The position numbers and the translations under genes were made by a program. Under the pieces are notes generated by a model. It was not told the DNA's origin and did not search any database. It was given only the letters and a program-made list of their open reading frames with translations. A stretch of 64,000 nt of DNA from contig NZ_CP118946.1 in NCBI RefSeq assembly GCF_029011175.1, positions 1,612,001 through 1,676,000 on the forward strand, written 5' to 3'. The number at the start of each line of letters is the position of its first letter. Within the stretch, counting starts at the first letter, position 1. This document shows, piece by piece, positions 45,576 to 54,742 of this stretch. This stretch comes from Winkia neuii (GTDB lineage: Bacteria; Actinomycetota; Actinomycetes; Actinomycetales; Actinomycetaceae).

Positions 45576-46844
45576 GTGAACGCGAATTCGAACTTGGCTC
45601 CGCGAGCCTCTCTTACTACCCGCGATAACCCGTGGCCGCTGGCGTTACTGTCGACCAACATCAAGAAATATGTCGACCGCATGTCCGCCCTTTGGGTCGA
45701 GGGGCAGGTAGTCGAATACAAGCGCCGCCCCGGCACCCGCATGGCGTTCTTCACCATCCGCGATCTGCATCAGAACGTGTCGATGACAGTGAAGGCGTTC
45801 GCCGGAGTAGTAGACAAGGCAGGTCCCGGTTTTGACGAGGGCGCCCGGGTTGTAGTCAACGCGAAGCCGGATTACTACGAAGTCAATGGCTCACTGTCAC
45901 TATTCGCCCACGAGATTCACACTTCTGGCTTAGGAGATCTGCTCGCGCAGATTGAAATGCTGCGCAAGCGACTGGCGGCAGAGGGATTATTTGCCTCCGA
46001 ACGCAAGAAGCCGCTGCCATTCCTCCCCCGCGTCGTCGGATTGATCTGCGGGCGCAATGCCAAAGCAAAACACGACGTGATAGTAAACGCGCAGGCCCGC
46101 TGGCCTTCCACCCGTTTCGAGATCCGCGAGGTAGCAGTCCAGGGCGAACGCTGCGTTCCCGAGGTGTCTGCCGCCCTCGCAGAATTGGATCAGCTTGCCC
46201 AAGTCGACGTGATAGTGATTGCGCGCGGCGGCGGGTCGGTAGAGGACCTATTGCCGTTCAGTGACGAGGCAATAGTGCGAGCAGCAGCGAACGCTACTAC
46301 CCCCTTGGTTTCAGCTATCGGCCACGAAACCGATGCTCCCCTACTGGATTTGGTTTCGGATTACCGCGCCTCCACCCCCACAGATGCTGCCCGCAAGATT
46401 GTGCCCGATGTGGCTGAGCAGGAAGTCTTGCTCACCGATGCGCGCACGCGGATGCAGCACCTGCTGCGCCAGCGCATCGACACTGAGCTCACCGGCCTTT
46501 CGAATCTGCGCGCCCGCCCCGTCATGTCTCGCCCCTCGGCCATGTTCGATGTCGAGGCCGAAAGGCTCAGTGGGGCCCGCGAGCGCCTGCGGCTGCGCAC
46601 CCGCTCCCTAGTGGATATGGCGCAAGGGCAGGTAGATAGCGCCCGCCAAACTCTTAGGGCACTTTCACCGCAGGGAATCTTGGAACGCGGCTTCAGCGTG
46701 TTGCGGGGTCCCAGCGGGCAAATTATTACCTCCGCCAGCCAGATTAAGAAGGGCGATCTACTTGAAGGCCTGTTAGCAGAAGGCCGGATGGTAACCCAGG
46801 TTGTGGGCGCCACTTTGCCAACAAAGAAGGAAGAAAATGACTGA
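45576..46844 (+). CDS. xseA: Exodeoxyribonuclease VII large subunit
   Basis: 422 aa. N-terminal OB fold (SALWVEGQVVEYKRRPGTRMAFFTIRD), catalytic central domain with ARGGGSVEDLLPF and AIGHETDAPLLD, and a coiled C-terminus. Degrades single-stranded DNA to oligonucleotides with XseB. GTG start with GGGGG upstream. Its stop overlaps xseB by 8 bases. Confidence 0.94.
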   Translation: MNANSNLAPRASLTTRDNPWPLALLSTNIKKYVDRMSALWVEGQVVEYKRRPGTRMAFFTIRDLHQNVSMTVKAFAGVVDKAGPGFDEGARVVVNAKPDYYEVNGSLSLFAHEIHTSGLGDLLAQIEMLRKRLAAEGLFASERKKPLPFLPRVVGLICGRNAKAKHDVIVNAQARWPSTRFEIREVAVQGERCVPEVSAALAELDQLAQVDVIVIARGGGSVEDLLPFSDEAIVRAAANATTPLVSAIGHETDAPLLDLVSDYRASTPTDAARKIVPDVAEQEVLLTDARTRMQHLLRQRIDTELTGLSNLRARPVMSRPSAMFDVEAERLSGARERLRLRTRSLVDMAQGQVDSARQTLRALSPQGILERGFSVLRGPSGQIITSASQIKKGDLLEGLLAEGRMVTQVVGATLPTKKEEND

Positions 46845-47055
46845 CAATCTACCCCCGGTTCAGGAACTAAGCTACGAGCAGGCTCGCGATCAGCTGGTGG
46901 CCACCGTTCGTCAGCTCGAGGGCGGGCAGGTGCCGCTAGAGGACGCCCTCAAGATGTGGGAACGAGGCGAGGAGCTGGCAAAGCACTGCCAGGCATTCTT
47001 GGATTCGGCTATGCAGCGCCTAGACGCGGCTGCTCCGCAACAGGTACAGGATTAG
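46837..47055 (+). CDS. xseB: Exodeoxyribonuclease VII small subunit
   Basis: 72 aa, start ATG 46837 preceded by AAGAAGGAAG. LSYEQARDQLVATVRQLEGGQVPLEDALKMWERGEEL is the conserved helical hairpin. Overlaps xseA, ensuring coupled translation. Its 3' end meets the convergent cis-prenyltransferase gene. Confidence 0.93.
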   Translation: MTDNLPPVQELSYEQARDQLVATVRQLEGGQVPLEDALKMWERGEELAKHCQAFLDSAMQRLDAAAPQQVQD

Positions 47056-47810
47056 CGTCCCAGGCGCCGCTCGCGTTGGGAGTAATCGCGTAGGGCACGC
47101 AGGAAGTCGACGCGGCGGAAATCGGGCCAGTAAGCTTCGCAGAAATAGAATTCTGAGTGGGCACTTTGCCACAGCAGAAAGCCCGACAGCCGCTGTTCGC
47201 CTGAGGTGCGGATAACCAGGTCAGGATCCGGTTGTCCCTTGGTGTACAGGTGCTCGGTAATGTCGCGTACAGTGAGGGCGTCGGCCACTTCTTCTAGGCT
47301 CTTGCCTGCCTGGGCCTGTTCTCGAAGGATTGCCCGCACAGCATCGGCTATTTCTTCGCGGCCGCCGTAACCTATGGCGACATTTACCTGCATGCCCTTG
47401 CAGCTGGCGGTCTGCGCTTCGGTGGCGCGCAGGCGGGCGGCAAATTTCTCTGGGAGCACGTCTTTCGCTCCCACTACGCGGATCTGCCATTTGCCAACCT
47501 GGGCAATGTGTTCCACCGCGTCAGCAATGATCTCGAAAAGAGCTGACAGTTCTTCCGGATCACGTTTTAGGTTGTCAGTGGAGAGCATCCACAAAGTGAC
47601 GACCTCGGTGCCCACTTCGTCCGCCCAGCCAAGGAATTCTTCAATCTTCGAGGCGCCCTTCCTATGGCCAGCGCTGGCTTCGATACCAACAGATTTTGCC
47701 CAACGCCGATTGCCATCAAGAATGACCCCTATGTGACGGGGCATGTTGGCGGTATCGATCTCGCCGACTAGTCGCCGTTCGTATACCTCATATAAAACGT
47801 TGTAGGCCAT
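47052..47810 (-). CDS. uppS: Isoprenyl transferase (cis-prenyltransferase, UppS family)
   Basis: 252 aa from the ATG at 47810, which has AAAGGAGG just upstream. The catalytic Asp is in HIGVILDGNRRWA. SGEQRLSGFLLWQSAHSEFYF near the C-terminus binds IPP. The N-terminus YNVLYEVYERRL resembles the shorter-chain mycobacterial enzyme as much as undecaprenyl synthases, so chain length is open. Supplies lipid carrier for cell-wall synthesis. Confidence 0.9.
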   Translation of the reverse strand: MAYNVLYEVYERRLVGEIDTANMPRHIGVILDGNRRWAKSVGIEASAGHRKGASKIEEFLGWADEVGTEVVTLWMLSTDNLKRDPEELSALFEIIADAVEHIAQVGKWQIRVVGAKDVLPEKFAARLRATEAQTASCKGMQVNVAIGYGGREEIADAVRAILREQAQAGKSLEEVADALTVRDITEHLYTKGQPDPDLVIRTSGEQRLSGFLLWQSAHSEFYFCEAYWPDFRRVDFLRALRDYSQRERRLGR

Positions 47811-47986
47811 GGCACCTCCTTTAAATAATGTAGTGCACACGCCGGGCCTTGTCTGCAATAAAACTTATCTGGCGAACATTTTGCGATTGGTAACAAATAT
47901 TGTTACTGGCACGAGCCTTTTCATTCTGGCCAAAGCAATAAACCTACGCTAACGTAGGTTACGGACACGTAAGTTTAGGGGGCCCC

Positions 47987-48676
47987 TTGCACACGAGTGA
48001 ACGTTCTTCATGGCACCGCTTAGACCCGCGGAATCTGGAATCCGTGGTGAAAAAGCCTCTGCTACGAGGTTGGTTTCATACGGTAGCCACCCCAGTTTCA
48101 ATGGCCGCGCTACTGGTACTCATCGTCCTCACACCCACGGTGGTAGGGCGCGCCGCAGCCTCGGTATTCCTGCTTACCTCACTCATGCTTTTCGGCATCT
48201 CGGGGTTCTACCACCGCCACTACTGGGGACGCCTGGCAGATAAGTTCTTGCGGAACTGGGATCACTCAAATATCTTCCTGCTGATAGCAGGCACCTACAC
48301 TCCAATGGCGGTTGGGGTGCTACCAACCCACGACATCCTAGTGCTGCTGCTAGTCGTATGGATTGGCGCTGGCGCAGGTATTGCACTGCAATGGCTGTGG
48401 CCCTCTGCCCCTCGCTGGGTTTACACCCCAATCTACGTAGTGCTGGGGTGGGTGGCCGTCTGGTATCTACCCGAACTAGCTCACTTCGGCGGACTAGCAT
48501 TCACCTGGCTGCTAACAGCCGGAGGCATCTGTTACACGGTCGGCGCGATCGTCTACGGCTTCAAGTGGCCCGACTTCTCGCCCCGCTACTTCGGCTTCCA
48601 CGAACTATTCCATGCCTTCACCTTGGCCGGTTGGGTATGCCACTGCATTGCCGCCTATTTTGCGCTATTAGGTTAG
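47987..48676 (+). CDS. Hemolysin III family membrane protein (TrhA/YqfA-like)
   Basis: 229 aa with seven membrane helices. The conserved GFYHRHYW, DHSNIFLLIAGTYTP and FHELFHAFTLAG segments carry the Ser/His/Asp set of the CREST-like PAQR superfamily. The family affects membrane lipid energetics; a lytic role is not established. Probable TTG start. Confidence 0.85.
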   Translation: MHTSERSSWHRLDPRNLESVVKKPLLRGWFHTVATPVSMAALLVLIVLTPTVVGRAAASVFLLTSLMLFGISGFYHRHYWGRLADKFLRNWDHSNIFLLIAGTYTPMAVGVLPTHDILVLLLVVWIGAGAGIALQWLWPSAPRWVYTPIYVVLGWVAVWYLPELAHFGGLAFTWLLTAGGICYTVGAIVYGFKWPDFSPRYFGFHELFHAFTLAGWVCHCIAAYFALLG

Positions 48677-48781
48677 TGATTTTGCCGGCCCTAACTGTAG
48701 CTGGGGTGGCGAAGCTGGTATTCTAGGCGGCATATGTGCCCGGGCCGTCCCGGGCACCATGTTTTAGTAATGGAGGATGCT

Positions 48782-49261
48782 ATGGCAGACACTACCTGGC
48801 TTACGAAGGAAGCTTATGACAAGCTCGTCGAGGAGCTGAACGATCGCCGCGACGTGCAGCGTCCCGATATCGTCAAGCGCATTGACCTGGCTCGCCAAGA
48901 GGGCGACCTGAAGGAAAACGGCGGATACCACGCAGCCCGCGAGGCGCAATCAATGAACGAAACGCGCATCGCCCAGCTTGAAGAACTGCTCGAGAACGCT
49001 GAAGTCGGAGAAACCCCCGCCGACGACGGGATCGTAGAACCCGGCATGATCGTGAACGTGAAGATGGCAGGACGCGAAATCAAATTCCTGCTAGGTACCC
49101 GCGAAGCCTCTGAAGGCCTCGGGGTCGAAGTCTTCTCTCCTGACGCCCCCATCGGCAAGGCCCTCATGGGGCACAAGAGCGGCGAGACCGTAACCTACAC
49201 GGCTCCTAACGGCAAGGACATCAAAGTCCAGATCGGCGAAGTAAAGCCGTACACCGCCTAA
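48782..49261 (+). CDS. greA: Transcription elongation factor GreA
   Basis: 159 aa from the ATG at 48782 with TGGAGG upstream. The N-terminal coiled coil ends in DLKENGGYHAAREAQ, carrying the acidic tip that rescues backtracked RNA polymerase. The C-terminal FKBP-like domain ends KVQIGEVKPY. A strong bidirectional terminator follows. Confidence 0.95.
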   Translation: MADTTWLTKEAYDKLVEELNDRRDVQRPDIVKRIDLARQEGDLKENGGYHAAREAQSMNETRIAQLEELLENAEVGETPADDGIVEPGMIVNVKMAGREIKFLLGTREASEGLGVEVFSPDAPIGKALMGHKSGETVTYTAPNGKDIKVQIGEVKPYTA

Positions 49262-49270
49262 GGCGTATAT

Positions 49271-49310
49271 AAATTTGTGGGGGCAGCGACCGCTGCCCCC
49301 ACAAATTTTT
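49271..49310. terminator. Bidirectional terminator between greA and the AI-2E family gene
   Basis: 18-bp nearly perfect stem AAATTTGTGGGGGCAGCG / CGCTGCCCCCACAAATTT, flanked by T on the plus side and A-rich sequence that serves the minus strand. Confidence 0.9.
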
Positions 49311-49314
49311 AAAG

Positions 49315-50793
49315 CTACTCGTCTAACTGACTGCGCACAGCCTGCTCAACCTGAGCGCGCTGGGCGATGCTAGCCTCATCGTCCTCGCCAACTGCCTTCT
49401 GGGTTTCCGCAGCGGCGACGACCTCTATATCTACGTCCTTGGGCGCACCTGGGCCGCCTTCGTACTTCTTGCGCGCTTCAGCCGCCTGCTTCAAGTTATT
49501 AGCCTTCGGCTCTAGCGACTTGGCAATCTCCTCATCCAGCGTGCCGGGAGCTCCCCCAGGCCGCTTCGGGTCGTAGACCAACCGCAGGAACGGATCGTAG
49601 CCGTGCAGGTACATGACCACGGTGTTGACAAACGCCATGAGCGGAACCGAGAACATGGCGCCAGCGATCCCCATGGTAAATCCGCCTGCAGCAACAGCCA
49701 ACAACACCGCCAGTGGGTGCAGCGAAACCGCGTTCGACATAAGCAGGGGCTGCAACAAGTTCGATTCGATCTGCTGCACTACCAAAATGGCGATCAACAT
49801 AAGCAATGCAACTGTTAGGCCCTGATCCACTAGCGCAACCAGCACGGCAATGGCGCCCGTGGCAATAGCACCAACAATCGGAATGAACGCGCCCAAGAAC
49901 ACCAGCACGGCAATGGGCAGAGCAAGCGGAACCCCAAGCACCGCCGCCGAGATTCCGATGCCAACCGCGTCGATCGCAGCAACTTCCATCTGGGCACGAG
50001 CGTAAGAAGAAATAGTCACCCAACCGCGGATCGCGGCCTCGTTCGCGGGGTTACGAGCAGCCTTCGGCATGCACCGAACAAAGAACTGCCAGATCTTCCG
50101 GCCGTCCTTTAGGAAGAAGAACACGCAGAACAGCACCATTAAAGCCGAGGTAACAATATTGGTAATGGAAGAGGTGATAGCGAGCGCCCCGGAGGCAATA
50201 CGCGAACCATTAGACTGCACAAACGAACCGATCTCGTTTTGCATCTTGCGCACATATTCTTCTATCTGCCCCTGATCCAGTTTCAGTGGGCCATTCGCAA
50301 TCCAATCGACTGCATCATCAAGGCCACCTCTAGCTTTAGCGGCAAGAGGGCCGATATTGGCCACAATTTGGCTAGAAGATAGATAAAGCAGACCACCTAC
50401 CAGGCCTAGTCCAACTAAGAGGGCTACTATTGTGCCCACCGTTCGCCACAGAGGCGTTGCCGGGAACAGTCTCACAATCGGTTCGAGCAGTACCGTTAGC
50501 AGCAGCGCAATCAACAGCGGAATAACCACCACGGTCAATTGCGATAGCAGCCAAAGCACAGCTGCAGTAGCGATGCCAACCAGCAGCAGGCGCCAAGACC
50601 ATGCGGCTGCCACCCGCAACGTTGGCGACACAGCCTGGGCTGCGTCCTCGAGTTCAACGGGCGCCTCCGCCACATGCTTGCGAGGCTTCCACTTAGTTGT
50701 CTGCTTATCCTGGCGAGCATCCTTGATCTTGTCTAGTGCTCGCCTAACCGCACCGGCAAAATCCGGGACGCGTTTACTTTCCTCTGTAGCCAT
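49315..50793 (-). CDS. AI-2E/PerM family transporter
   Basis: 492 aa, start taken at the second of two adjacent ATG codons because AAGGAAG is then suitably spaced. About seven to eight membrane helices, with the family loop LGAFIPIVGAIATGAIAVLVALV and a C-terminal Glu/Ala-rich cytosolic tail. Family members include autoinducer-2 exporters and Na+/H+ antiporters, so the substrate is not assigned. Confidence 0.85.
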   Translation of the reverse strand: MATEESKRVPDFAGAVRRALDKIKDARQDKQTTKWKPRKHVAEAPVELEDAAQAVSPTLRVAAAWSWRLLLVGIATAAVLWLLSQLTVVVIPLLIALLLTVLLEPIVRLFPATPLWRTVGTIVALLVGLGLVGGLLYLSSSQIVANIGPLAAKARGGLDDAVDWIANGPLKLDQGQIEEYVRKMQNEIGSFVQSNGSRIASGALAITSSITNIVTSALMVLFCVFFFLKDGRKIWQFFVRCMPKAARNPANEAAIRGWVTISSYARAQMEVAAIDAVGIGISAAVLGVPLALPIAVLVFLGAFIPIVGAIATGAIAVLVALVDQGLTVALLMLIAILVVQQIESNLLQPLLMSNAVSLHPLAVLLAVAAGGFTMGIAGAMFSVPLMAFVNTVVMYLHGYDPFLRLVYDPKRPGGAPGTLDEEIAKSLEPKANNLKQAAEARKKYEGGPGAPKDVDIEVVAAAETQKAVGEDDEASIAQRAQVEQAVRSQLDE

Positions 50794-50888
50794 CATTCTT
50801 CCTTGTTCGAGTTCTGGATCAACCTTATCGGCTATAGAACATCTACCCTAAAATAGTGCCTGAATACTCTTTCATTACTGGAGGTATT

Positions 50889-51503
50889 ATGGTTTTCTTC
50901 CCTACCGCTAACACAGTTCCCACTGTGGCCGGACGTCACCCTGTACTAGGTACCTCGCCAGACGGGCCATTCGACAAGAACGTCCGCACGATCTATCTAG
51001 CGATGGGATGTTTCTGGGGCGCCGAAAGGATCTTCTGGAATACTCCCGGAGTGCTCAACACCTCCGTTGGTTTTCAGGGAGGCACGGTTGCCAACCCGTC
51101 TTACAAACTGGTTTGCACTAACACCACTGGCCACGCCGAAACAGTCAAGGTGATCTACGATCCTACCGCCATCTCTGACGAGGGCGTACTAAAGGTTTTC
51201 TGGGAAAACCATGACCCGACCACGTTAAACCGCCAGGGTAACGATCGCGGTAGGCAATACCGAAGCGCGATTTTTACTACTACAGACGGGCAGTACAGCG
51301 CAGCTGTCGCTACCAAAGAAGCCTTCGGGAAAGTACTTGCCGAAGCCGGAAAAGGCCAGATTGTAACCGAGATTCACGAGCCCAGCGAGGACCTGGTGTT
51401 CTACCCTGCCGAGGAAGAACATCAGGCGTACCTATTCAAGAATCCGGATGGATATTGCATGCACGGACCTAACGGCTTCTCGTGTCCGACGGGAGTCCTG
51501 TAA
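50889..51503 (+). CDS. msrA: Peptide methionine sulfoxide reductase MsrA
   Basis: 204 aa from the ATG at 50889 with GGAGG upstream. The catalytic GCFWGAE places the nucleophilic Cys at 41; EEEHQAYLFKNPDGYC contains a C-terminal Cys that can resolve the disulfide. Reduces methionine-S-sulfoxide in oxidised proteins. Confidence 0.94.
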   Translation: MVFFPTANTVPTVAGRHPVLGTSPDGPFDKNVRTIYLAMGCFWGAERIFWNTPGVLNTSVGFQGGTVANPSYKLVCTNTTGHAETVKVIYDPTAISDEGVLKVFWENHDPTTLNRQGNDRGRQYRSAIFTTTDGQYSAAVATKEAFGKVLAEAGKGQIVTEIHEPSEDLVFYPAEEEHQAYLFKNPDGYCMHGPNGFSCPTGVL

Positions 51504-51507
51504 ATGT

Positions 51508-51540
51508 AAAAGTGGCCCGGCAGCGCCGGGCCACTTTTAG
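51508..51540. terminator. Bidirectional terminator between msrA and the FKBP gene
   Basis: 14-bp stem AAAAGTGGCCCGGC / GCCGGGCCACTTTT with an AGC loop. Confidence 0.88.
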
Positions 51541-51546
51541 TTTGGG

Positions 51547-51954
51547 CTAAAGAATTCCAAGTACGTCAGTTACGAAGACTAGGGTCTCGCCACCCTTAAT
51601 TCCTGCCTGCGGTACGCCTCGCTCGCCGTATCCCAGTTCCGGCGGGATGGACAGCAGCACGCGGGTACCGACCTTCAGCCCCACCAGTGCACTATCCCAT
51701 CCCGCAATAACCTGGCCGACGCCCACTTGGAAGCTGAGCGCCTGGCCCCGGTCGTAGGAATTGTCGAAGACGTTGCCGTCCCAAACCTGACCTAGATAGT
51801 TACAGGCGATGTAGTCGCCTTCTTCAACGACTTGCCCATCGCCTTCCTTGATTACGGAAACTTCCAGCTCGGCAGGAGCCTGCTGGCCGGAAAAGACTAG
51901 CTTCGGCTTCTGGCCAAAGCTACCTTGCACCTGTGGCAGTTCTTGTTCACTCAT
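51547..51954 (-). CDS. FKBP-type peptidyl-prolyl cis-trans isomerase
   Basis: 135 aa, single FKBP domain: GDYIACNYLGQVWDGNVFDNSYDRG, QVIAGWDSALVGLKVGTRVLLSIPPELGYG. No signal peptide, so cytosolic. Confidence 0.92.
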   Translation of the reverse strand: MSEQELPQVQGSFGQKPKLVFSGQQAPAELEVSVIKEGDGQVVEEGDYIACNYLGQVWDGNVFDNSYDRGQALSFQVGVGQVIAGWDSALVGLKVGTRVLLSIPPELGYGERGVPQAGIKGGETLVFVTDVLGIL

Positions 51955-51965
51955 GGTCTTAGGGT

Positions 51966-51999
51966 AATAGAAAACGCGCCCGAGGGCGCGTTTTCTATT
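51966..51999 (-). terminator. Terminator after the BI-1 family gene
   Basis: AATAGAAAACGCGCCC / GGGCGCGTTTTCTATT hairpin; on the minus strand the descending arm supplies the T-rich tail. Confidence 0.82.
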
Positions 52000-52017
52000 A
52001 GCGTTTATGCTGTCCTG

Positions 52018-52890
52018 CTAGTCATTTCGCATGGATGCTAAAACGCGGAGCAGGTGAATGTATATGTACACAGTGTCGAGGACGATACCGAAAGCAATCC
52101 TCCAGGCTAGGGAGCGCTGCGCGCCAGTTTCTACTGCCTGACGGGCAACCTCAAAGTCCAGAATTAGGCAAATAGCGCCGACGATCACCGCGAACAGCCC
52201 TACCAGGACGCCCAACGGAATGCCCATGACCCTTACGGAGTCAAGGCCCACCGGGTTCGAAATGACCCCGAACATTGTGAGCAGCCAGGAGGCGATCGAA
52301 TACACCAGGATGCCGATCAGCGAAATGAGGGCGAACTTCATCATCTTGGAGCTGCCGCGCACGTAGCCCGAACGGAACAGGACCAAGGTGACCCCAAAGA
52401 TGGCGGCGGTACCCACTAGGGCCTGCATTACAACACCGGGGAACGAATACTCAAAGGAATATGAGATTCCACCTAGGGCCGCGCCCTCTAGCAGAGAGTA
52501 GGCGACGAAGAGCCCGGGGCTAACCGTGCGCTTGAAGATGCAGAACATGGACACAATTAAGGCGCCAATGGCACCAATGGAGGCTGCCATTCCCCCTAGT
52601 TGCGGGATGTACTGGCTGGCCACGGCCGTACCCAATCCTGCCAGGAACAGCAGCCCCAGCATGATGCCCGACTTGTTTATGACGTCCTCGTAAGTGATAG
52701 CGCGATCGGGTGCACCAACGTACTGGCCCTGGCCAGTGCCATAGGGAGCCTGCTGAGAAAAATGGCCCGATTGTGTGCCGTAGCCAGAGTGCTGCGTGAA
52801 CTGGCCCTGCTGAGGCGGAACGTAGCCTTGTTGAGCGACGCGCCCCTTGCTCAGGTCCTGTTCAACGCCGTTGATTACAGGGTTTGCCAT
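52018..52890 (-). CDS. Bax inhibitor-1/YccA family membrane protein
   Basis: 290 aa. About 80 hydrophilic, Gln/Gly/Tyr-rich residues (QQGYVPPQQGQFTQHSGYG) precede seven membrane helices. The last helix region has DTVYIYIHLLRVLASMRND, typical of the actinobacterial Bax inhibitor-1-like group. The family includes pH-sensitive Ca2+ leak channels. Confidence 0.87.
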   Translation of the reverse strand: MANPVINGVEQDLSKGRVAQQGYVPPQQGQFTQHSGYGTQSGHFSQQAPYGTGQGQYVGAPDRAITYEDVINKSGIMLGLLFLAGLGTAVASQYIPQLGGMAASIGAIGALIVSMFCIFKRTVSPGLFVAYSLLEGAALGGISYSFEYSFPGVVMQALVGTAAIFGVTLVLFRSGYVRGSSKMMKFALISLIGILVYSIASWLLTMFGVISNPVGLDSVRVMGIPLGVLVGLFAVIVGAICLILDFEVARQAVETGAQRSLAWRIAFGIVLDTVYIYIHLLRVLASMRND

Positions 52891-53234
52891 CAGTTTCTTC
52901 CTTAACGTATGAGTTGCGTTTCACCGCCATTGTATTGCCTGAGTCTAAGAATGCAATGTGGATACCAAGGTTTTCACGCAAAGCAATATCTACTCCGCTC
53001 CCTGAAGTAGCGTTCGCCTACGATAACTATAAGCTATATAAATCTAAAATCATTCTTTTGTAAATTAGTTTTACTTCTTCAAAAAATATTATTATCTAGT
53101 AGCAGAGAAAAACGAACAACGACGTCATCGTAGGAAAGCATGCTCCAACAGCAATAGCGCGCTCCTCACTACATGGAGAGGCTCCGGGAATTACATTCTC
53201 CACTTGACGCAACTTTTGCAGCGAAAGAAGGGAC
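52891..53234. other. AT-rich intergenic region
   Basis: 344 bp with long A/T runs around 53030-53100 and no coding frame with a start signal. Probably contains divergent promoters for the BI-1 and antitoxin-like genes. Confidence 0.4.
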
Positions 53235-53669
53235 ATGAGTTTACAAGCACAGAACAAGACGTTTTTCCCCGACGACAATCACAACCGGGAAGAAATGGAG
53301 AATAGCTATCGACATGTTGCCCGCACTGTCGAGAATTTTACTGGCAGATGCAAAGCTGAGCTGGTAGTAAACTCCGAAGTGGTAGACCTCCCTTCCCCTC
53401 TTGGAGAAATCCTCATAAATGCGGCGACAATACTAGCTACATGGCAACCAGTGACAATCTGCCCTCACGAAAAATTGATCTCTTTTCAGGACGCTGCTGA
53501 TTTACTTGGCGTATCACGCTACACGGTGGCAGAGCTTTGCAAAAAAGGCGAATTGCCCTACCATGTCGTAAATAAATACCGTAAGCTATATTTAGCCGAT
53601 GTGATCGACTATCTGAATAAATCCTTAAAGAAGAGCATCGGCTCACAGCCCCCAAAGTGGATGCCATAA
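53235..53669 (+). CDS. Excisionase-type helix-turn-helix protein, probable orphan antitoxin
   Basis: 144 aa. The C-terminal half is a MerR-like helix-turn-helix (LISFQDAADLLGVSRYTVAELCKKGELPYHVVNKYRKLYLADVIDYL). It follows an N-terminal region with VVDLPSPLGEILINAATILATW, the usual plan of antitoxins paired with PIN-domain toxins in actinobacteria. No toxin gene follows. The base composition is more AT-rich than its neighbours, which suggests acquisition. Confidence 0.65.
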   Translation: MSLQAQNKTFFPDDNHNREEMENSYRHVARTVENFTGRCKAELVVNSEVVDLPSPLGEILINAATILATWQPVTICPHEKLISFQDAADLLGVSRYTVAELCKKGELPYHVVNKYRKLYLADVIDYLNKSLKKSIGSQPPKWMP

Positions 53670-53674
53670 ATTTA

Positions 53675-53743
53675 GTGCGAGCTTTTGAAGAAGATCCCCA
53701 GAAGGCTTCCGATCTAGTTCGGCAGAACAGACAGGACGACTAG
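53675..53743 (+). CDS. Possible 22-aa frame after the antitoxin-like gene
   Basis: GTG frame VRAFEEDPQKASDLVRQNRQDD, 5 bases after the HTH stop and just before a terminator. It may be the stub of a lost partner gene; it has no convincing ribosome site. Confidence 0.25.
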   Translation: MRAFEEDPQKASDLVRQNRQDD

Positions 53744-53759
53744 CTTCACACCGTTTGCT

Positions 53760-53788
53760 GGCACCTTCTAAGAAGGTGCCAGTTTTTT
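53760..53788 (+). terminator. Terminator of the antitoxin-like gene
   Basis: GGCACCTTC / GAAGGTGCC stem followed by AGTTTTTT. Confidence 0.88.
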
Positions 53789-53829
53789 ATAGGCACGGCC
53801 GGTCCGCCCCACAGGCCGCTTAAACAATT

Positions 53830-53858
53830 GGGGGGAGGCTCCGAAGAGCCATCCCCCC
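53830..53858 (-). terminator. Probable terminator of the surface protein gene
   Basis: GGGGGG...GGCTC / GAGCC...CCCCCC hairpin, 20 bases downstream of the stop on the minus strand. Confidence 0.6.
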
Positions 53859-53878
53859 AACTTGTTTATTGCCTAAAA

Positions 53879-54742
53879 CTAGGCGCGCTTACGCGTAGCG
53901 AGGCATACGCCGCCGCCCGCTAGCAGCAGGGCAAGGGAAACTCCCCCGACCACTCCAGCGGTGGTACCGGTGTGAGCCAATGCGGTATCGCTCTTGGCCG
54001 AAACAGTCGCACCAGAAGCACCCTTCTTGGTGGCCTTATCAGCCACACCAGTCTTGGCGGTCTTCTTCACGACGACCTTCTTGACGACGACCTTCTTGCC
54101 GTCGGTCTTGGCAGTCTTCTTAGCGCCCGCCTTGTTAGCTGCAGTCAGATGAGCTGCTGGAGACTTCTGCTTCTCAGCCTTCTTAGCAGGTGCCGGCTTT
54201 GCGGGAGCCTCAGCAGGCTTCTCCAGCTGAGCCTTCTGGGAGTACTTCCACAGCTTCTTAGGCAGGTACTTAACCTTACCCTCGTTGTAGGCGACAACAA
54301 GCTTCATGTCGTCACGAGACAACTTTTCTGGACTTAGCGCGTCGCTGTATTCCTTCTTAGCCTTGGCACGAGCATCCTGAACATCCTTGCTCTTTGCCCA
54401 CTCCTCATAACCAGCCGGAACCTTATCAGTAAGCGCGTTCTTGTAGTTTTCCAGCTTCTCACGAGTTTCCCGCATCTTCTTATCTACATTGCCAGTGTGG
54501 CCGTAGTCGTTTTCCTCAGCCTTCTCGGCAGGCTTAGTCTCGGCAGGGGTCGGAGTGGCAGCGTGATTGGCGTGGTCACCTTCGTGTCCGGTACCAGCAT
54601 TGTGAGTAGCCGGCGCAGGCGCAGTGTGATTGTGGGCGGCGTCGGTGGCCGGAGCATCTGCTGCCATAGCTGGCAGCTGCACCATGCCGCCTAGCATCAG
54701 CGCTAGAACACCAGTTGCGCACACTTTAGTAGTTTTCCGCAT
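53879..54742 (-). CDS. Sortase-anchored, Lys/Ala-rich surface protein
   Basis: 287 aa from the ATG at 54742 with AGAGGA upstream; the longer frame adds 13 residues without a ribosome site. Signal peptide MRKTTKVCATGVLALMLGG ending near AMAADA. Then a His/Ala/Pro-rich low-complexity part, a ~100-residue helical domain (KKMRETREKLENYKNALTDKV) and a very basic stretch with VVVKKVVVKKTAK. The C-terminus has LAHTG at about 255-259, a hydrophobic helix and RKRA, a sortase signal. Function unknown; the basic region could bind teichoic acid or nucleic acid. Confidence 0.8.
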   Translation of the reverse strand: MRKTTKVCATGVLALMLGGMVQLPAMAADAPATDAAHNHTAPAPATHNAGTGHEGDHANHAATPTPAETKPAEKAEENDYGHTGNVDKKMRETREKLENYKNALTDKVPAGYEEWAKSKDVQDARAKAKKEYSDALSPEKLSRDDMKLVVAYNEGKVKYLPKKLWKYSQKAQLEKPAEAPAKPAPAKKAEKQKSPAAHLTAANKAGAKKTAKTDGKKVVVKKVVVKKTAKTGVADKATKKGASGATVSAKSDTALAHTGTTAGVVGGVSLALLLAGGGVCLATRKRA

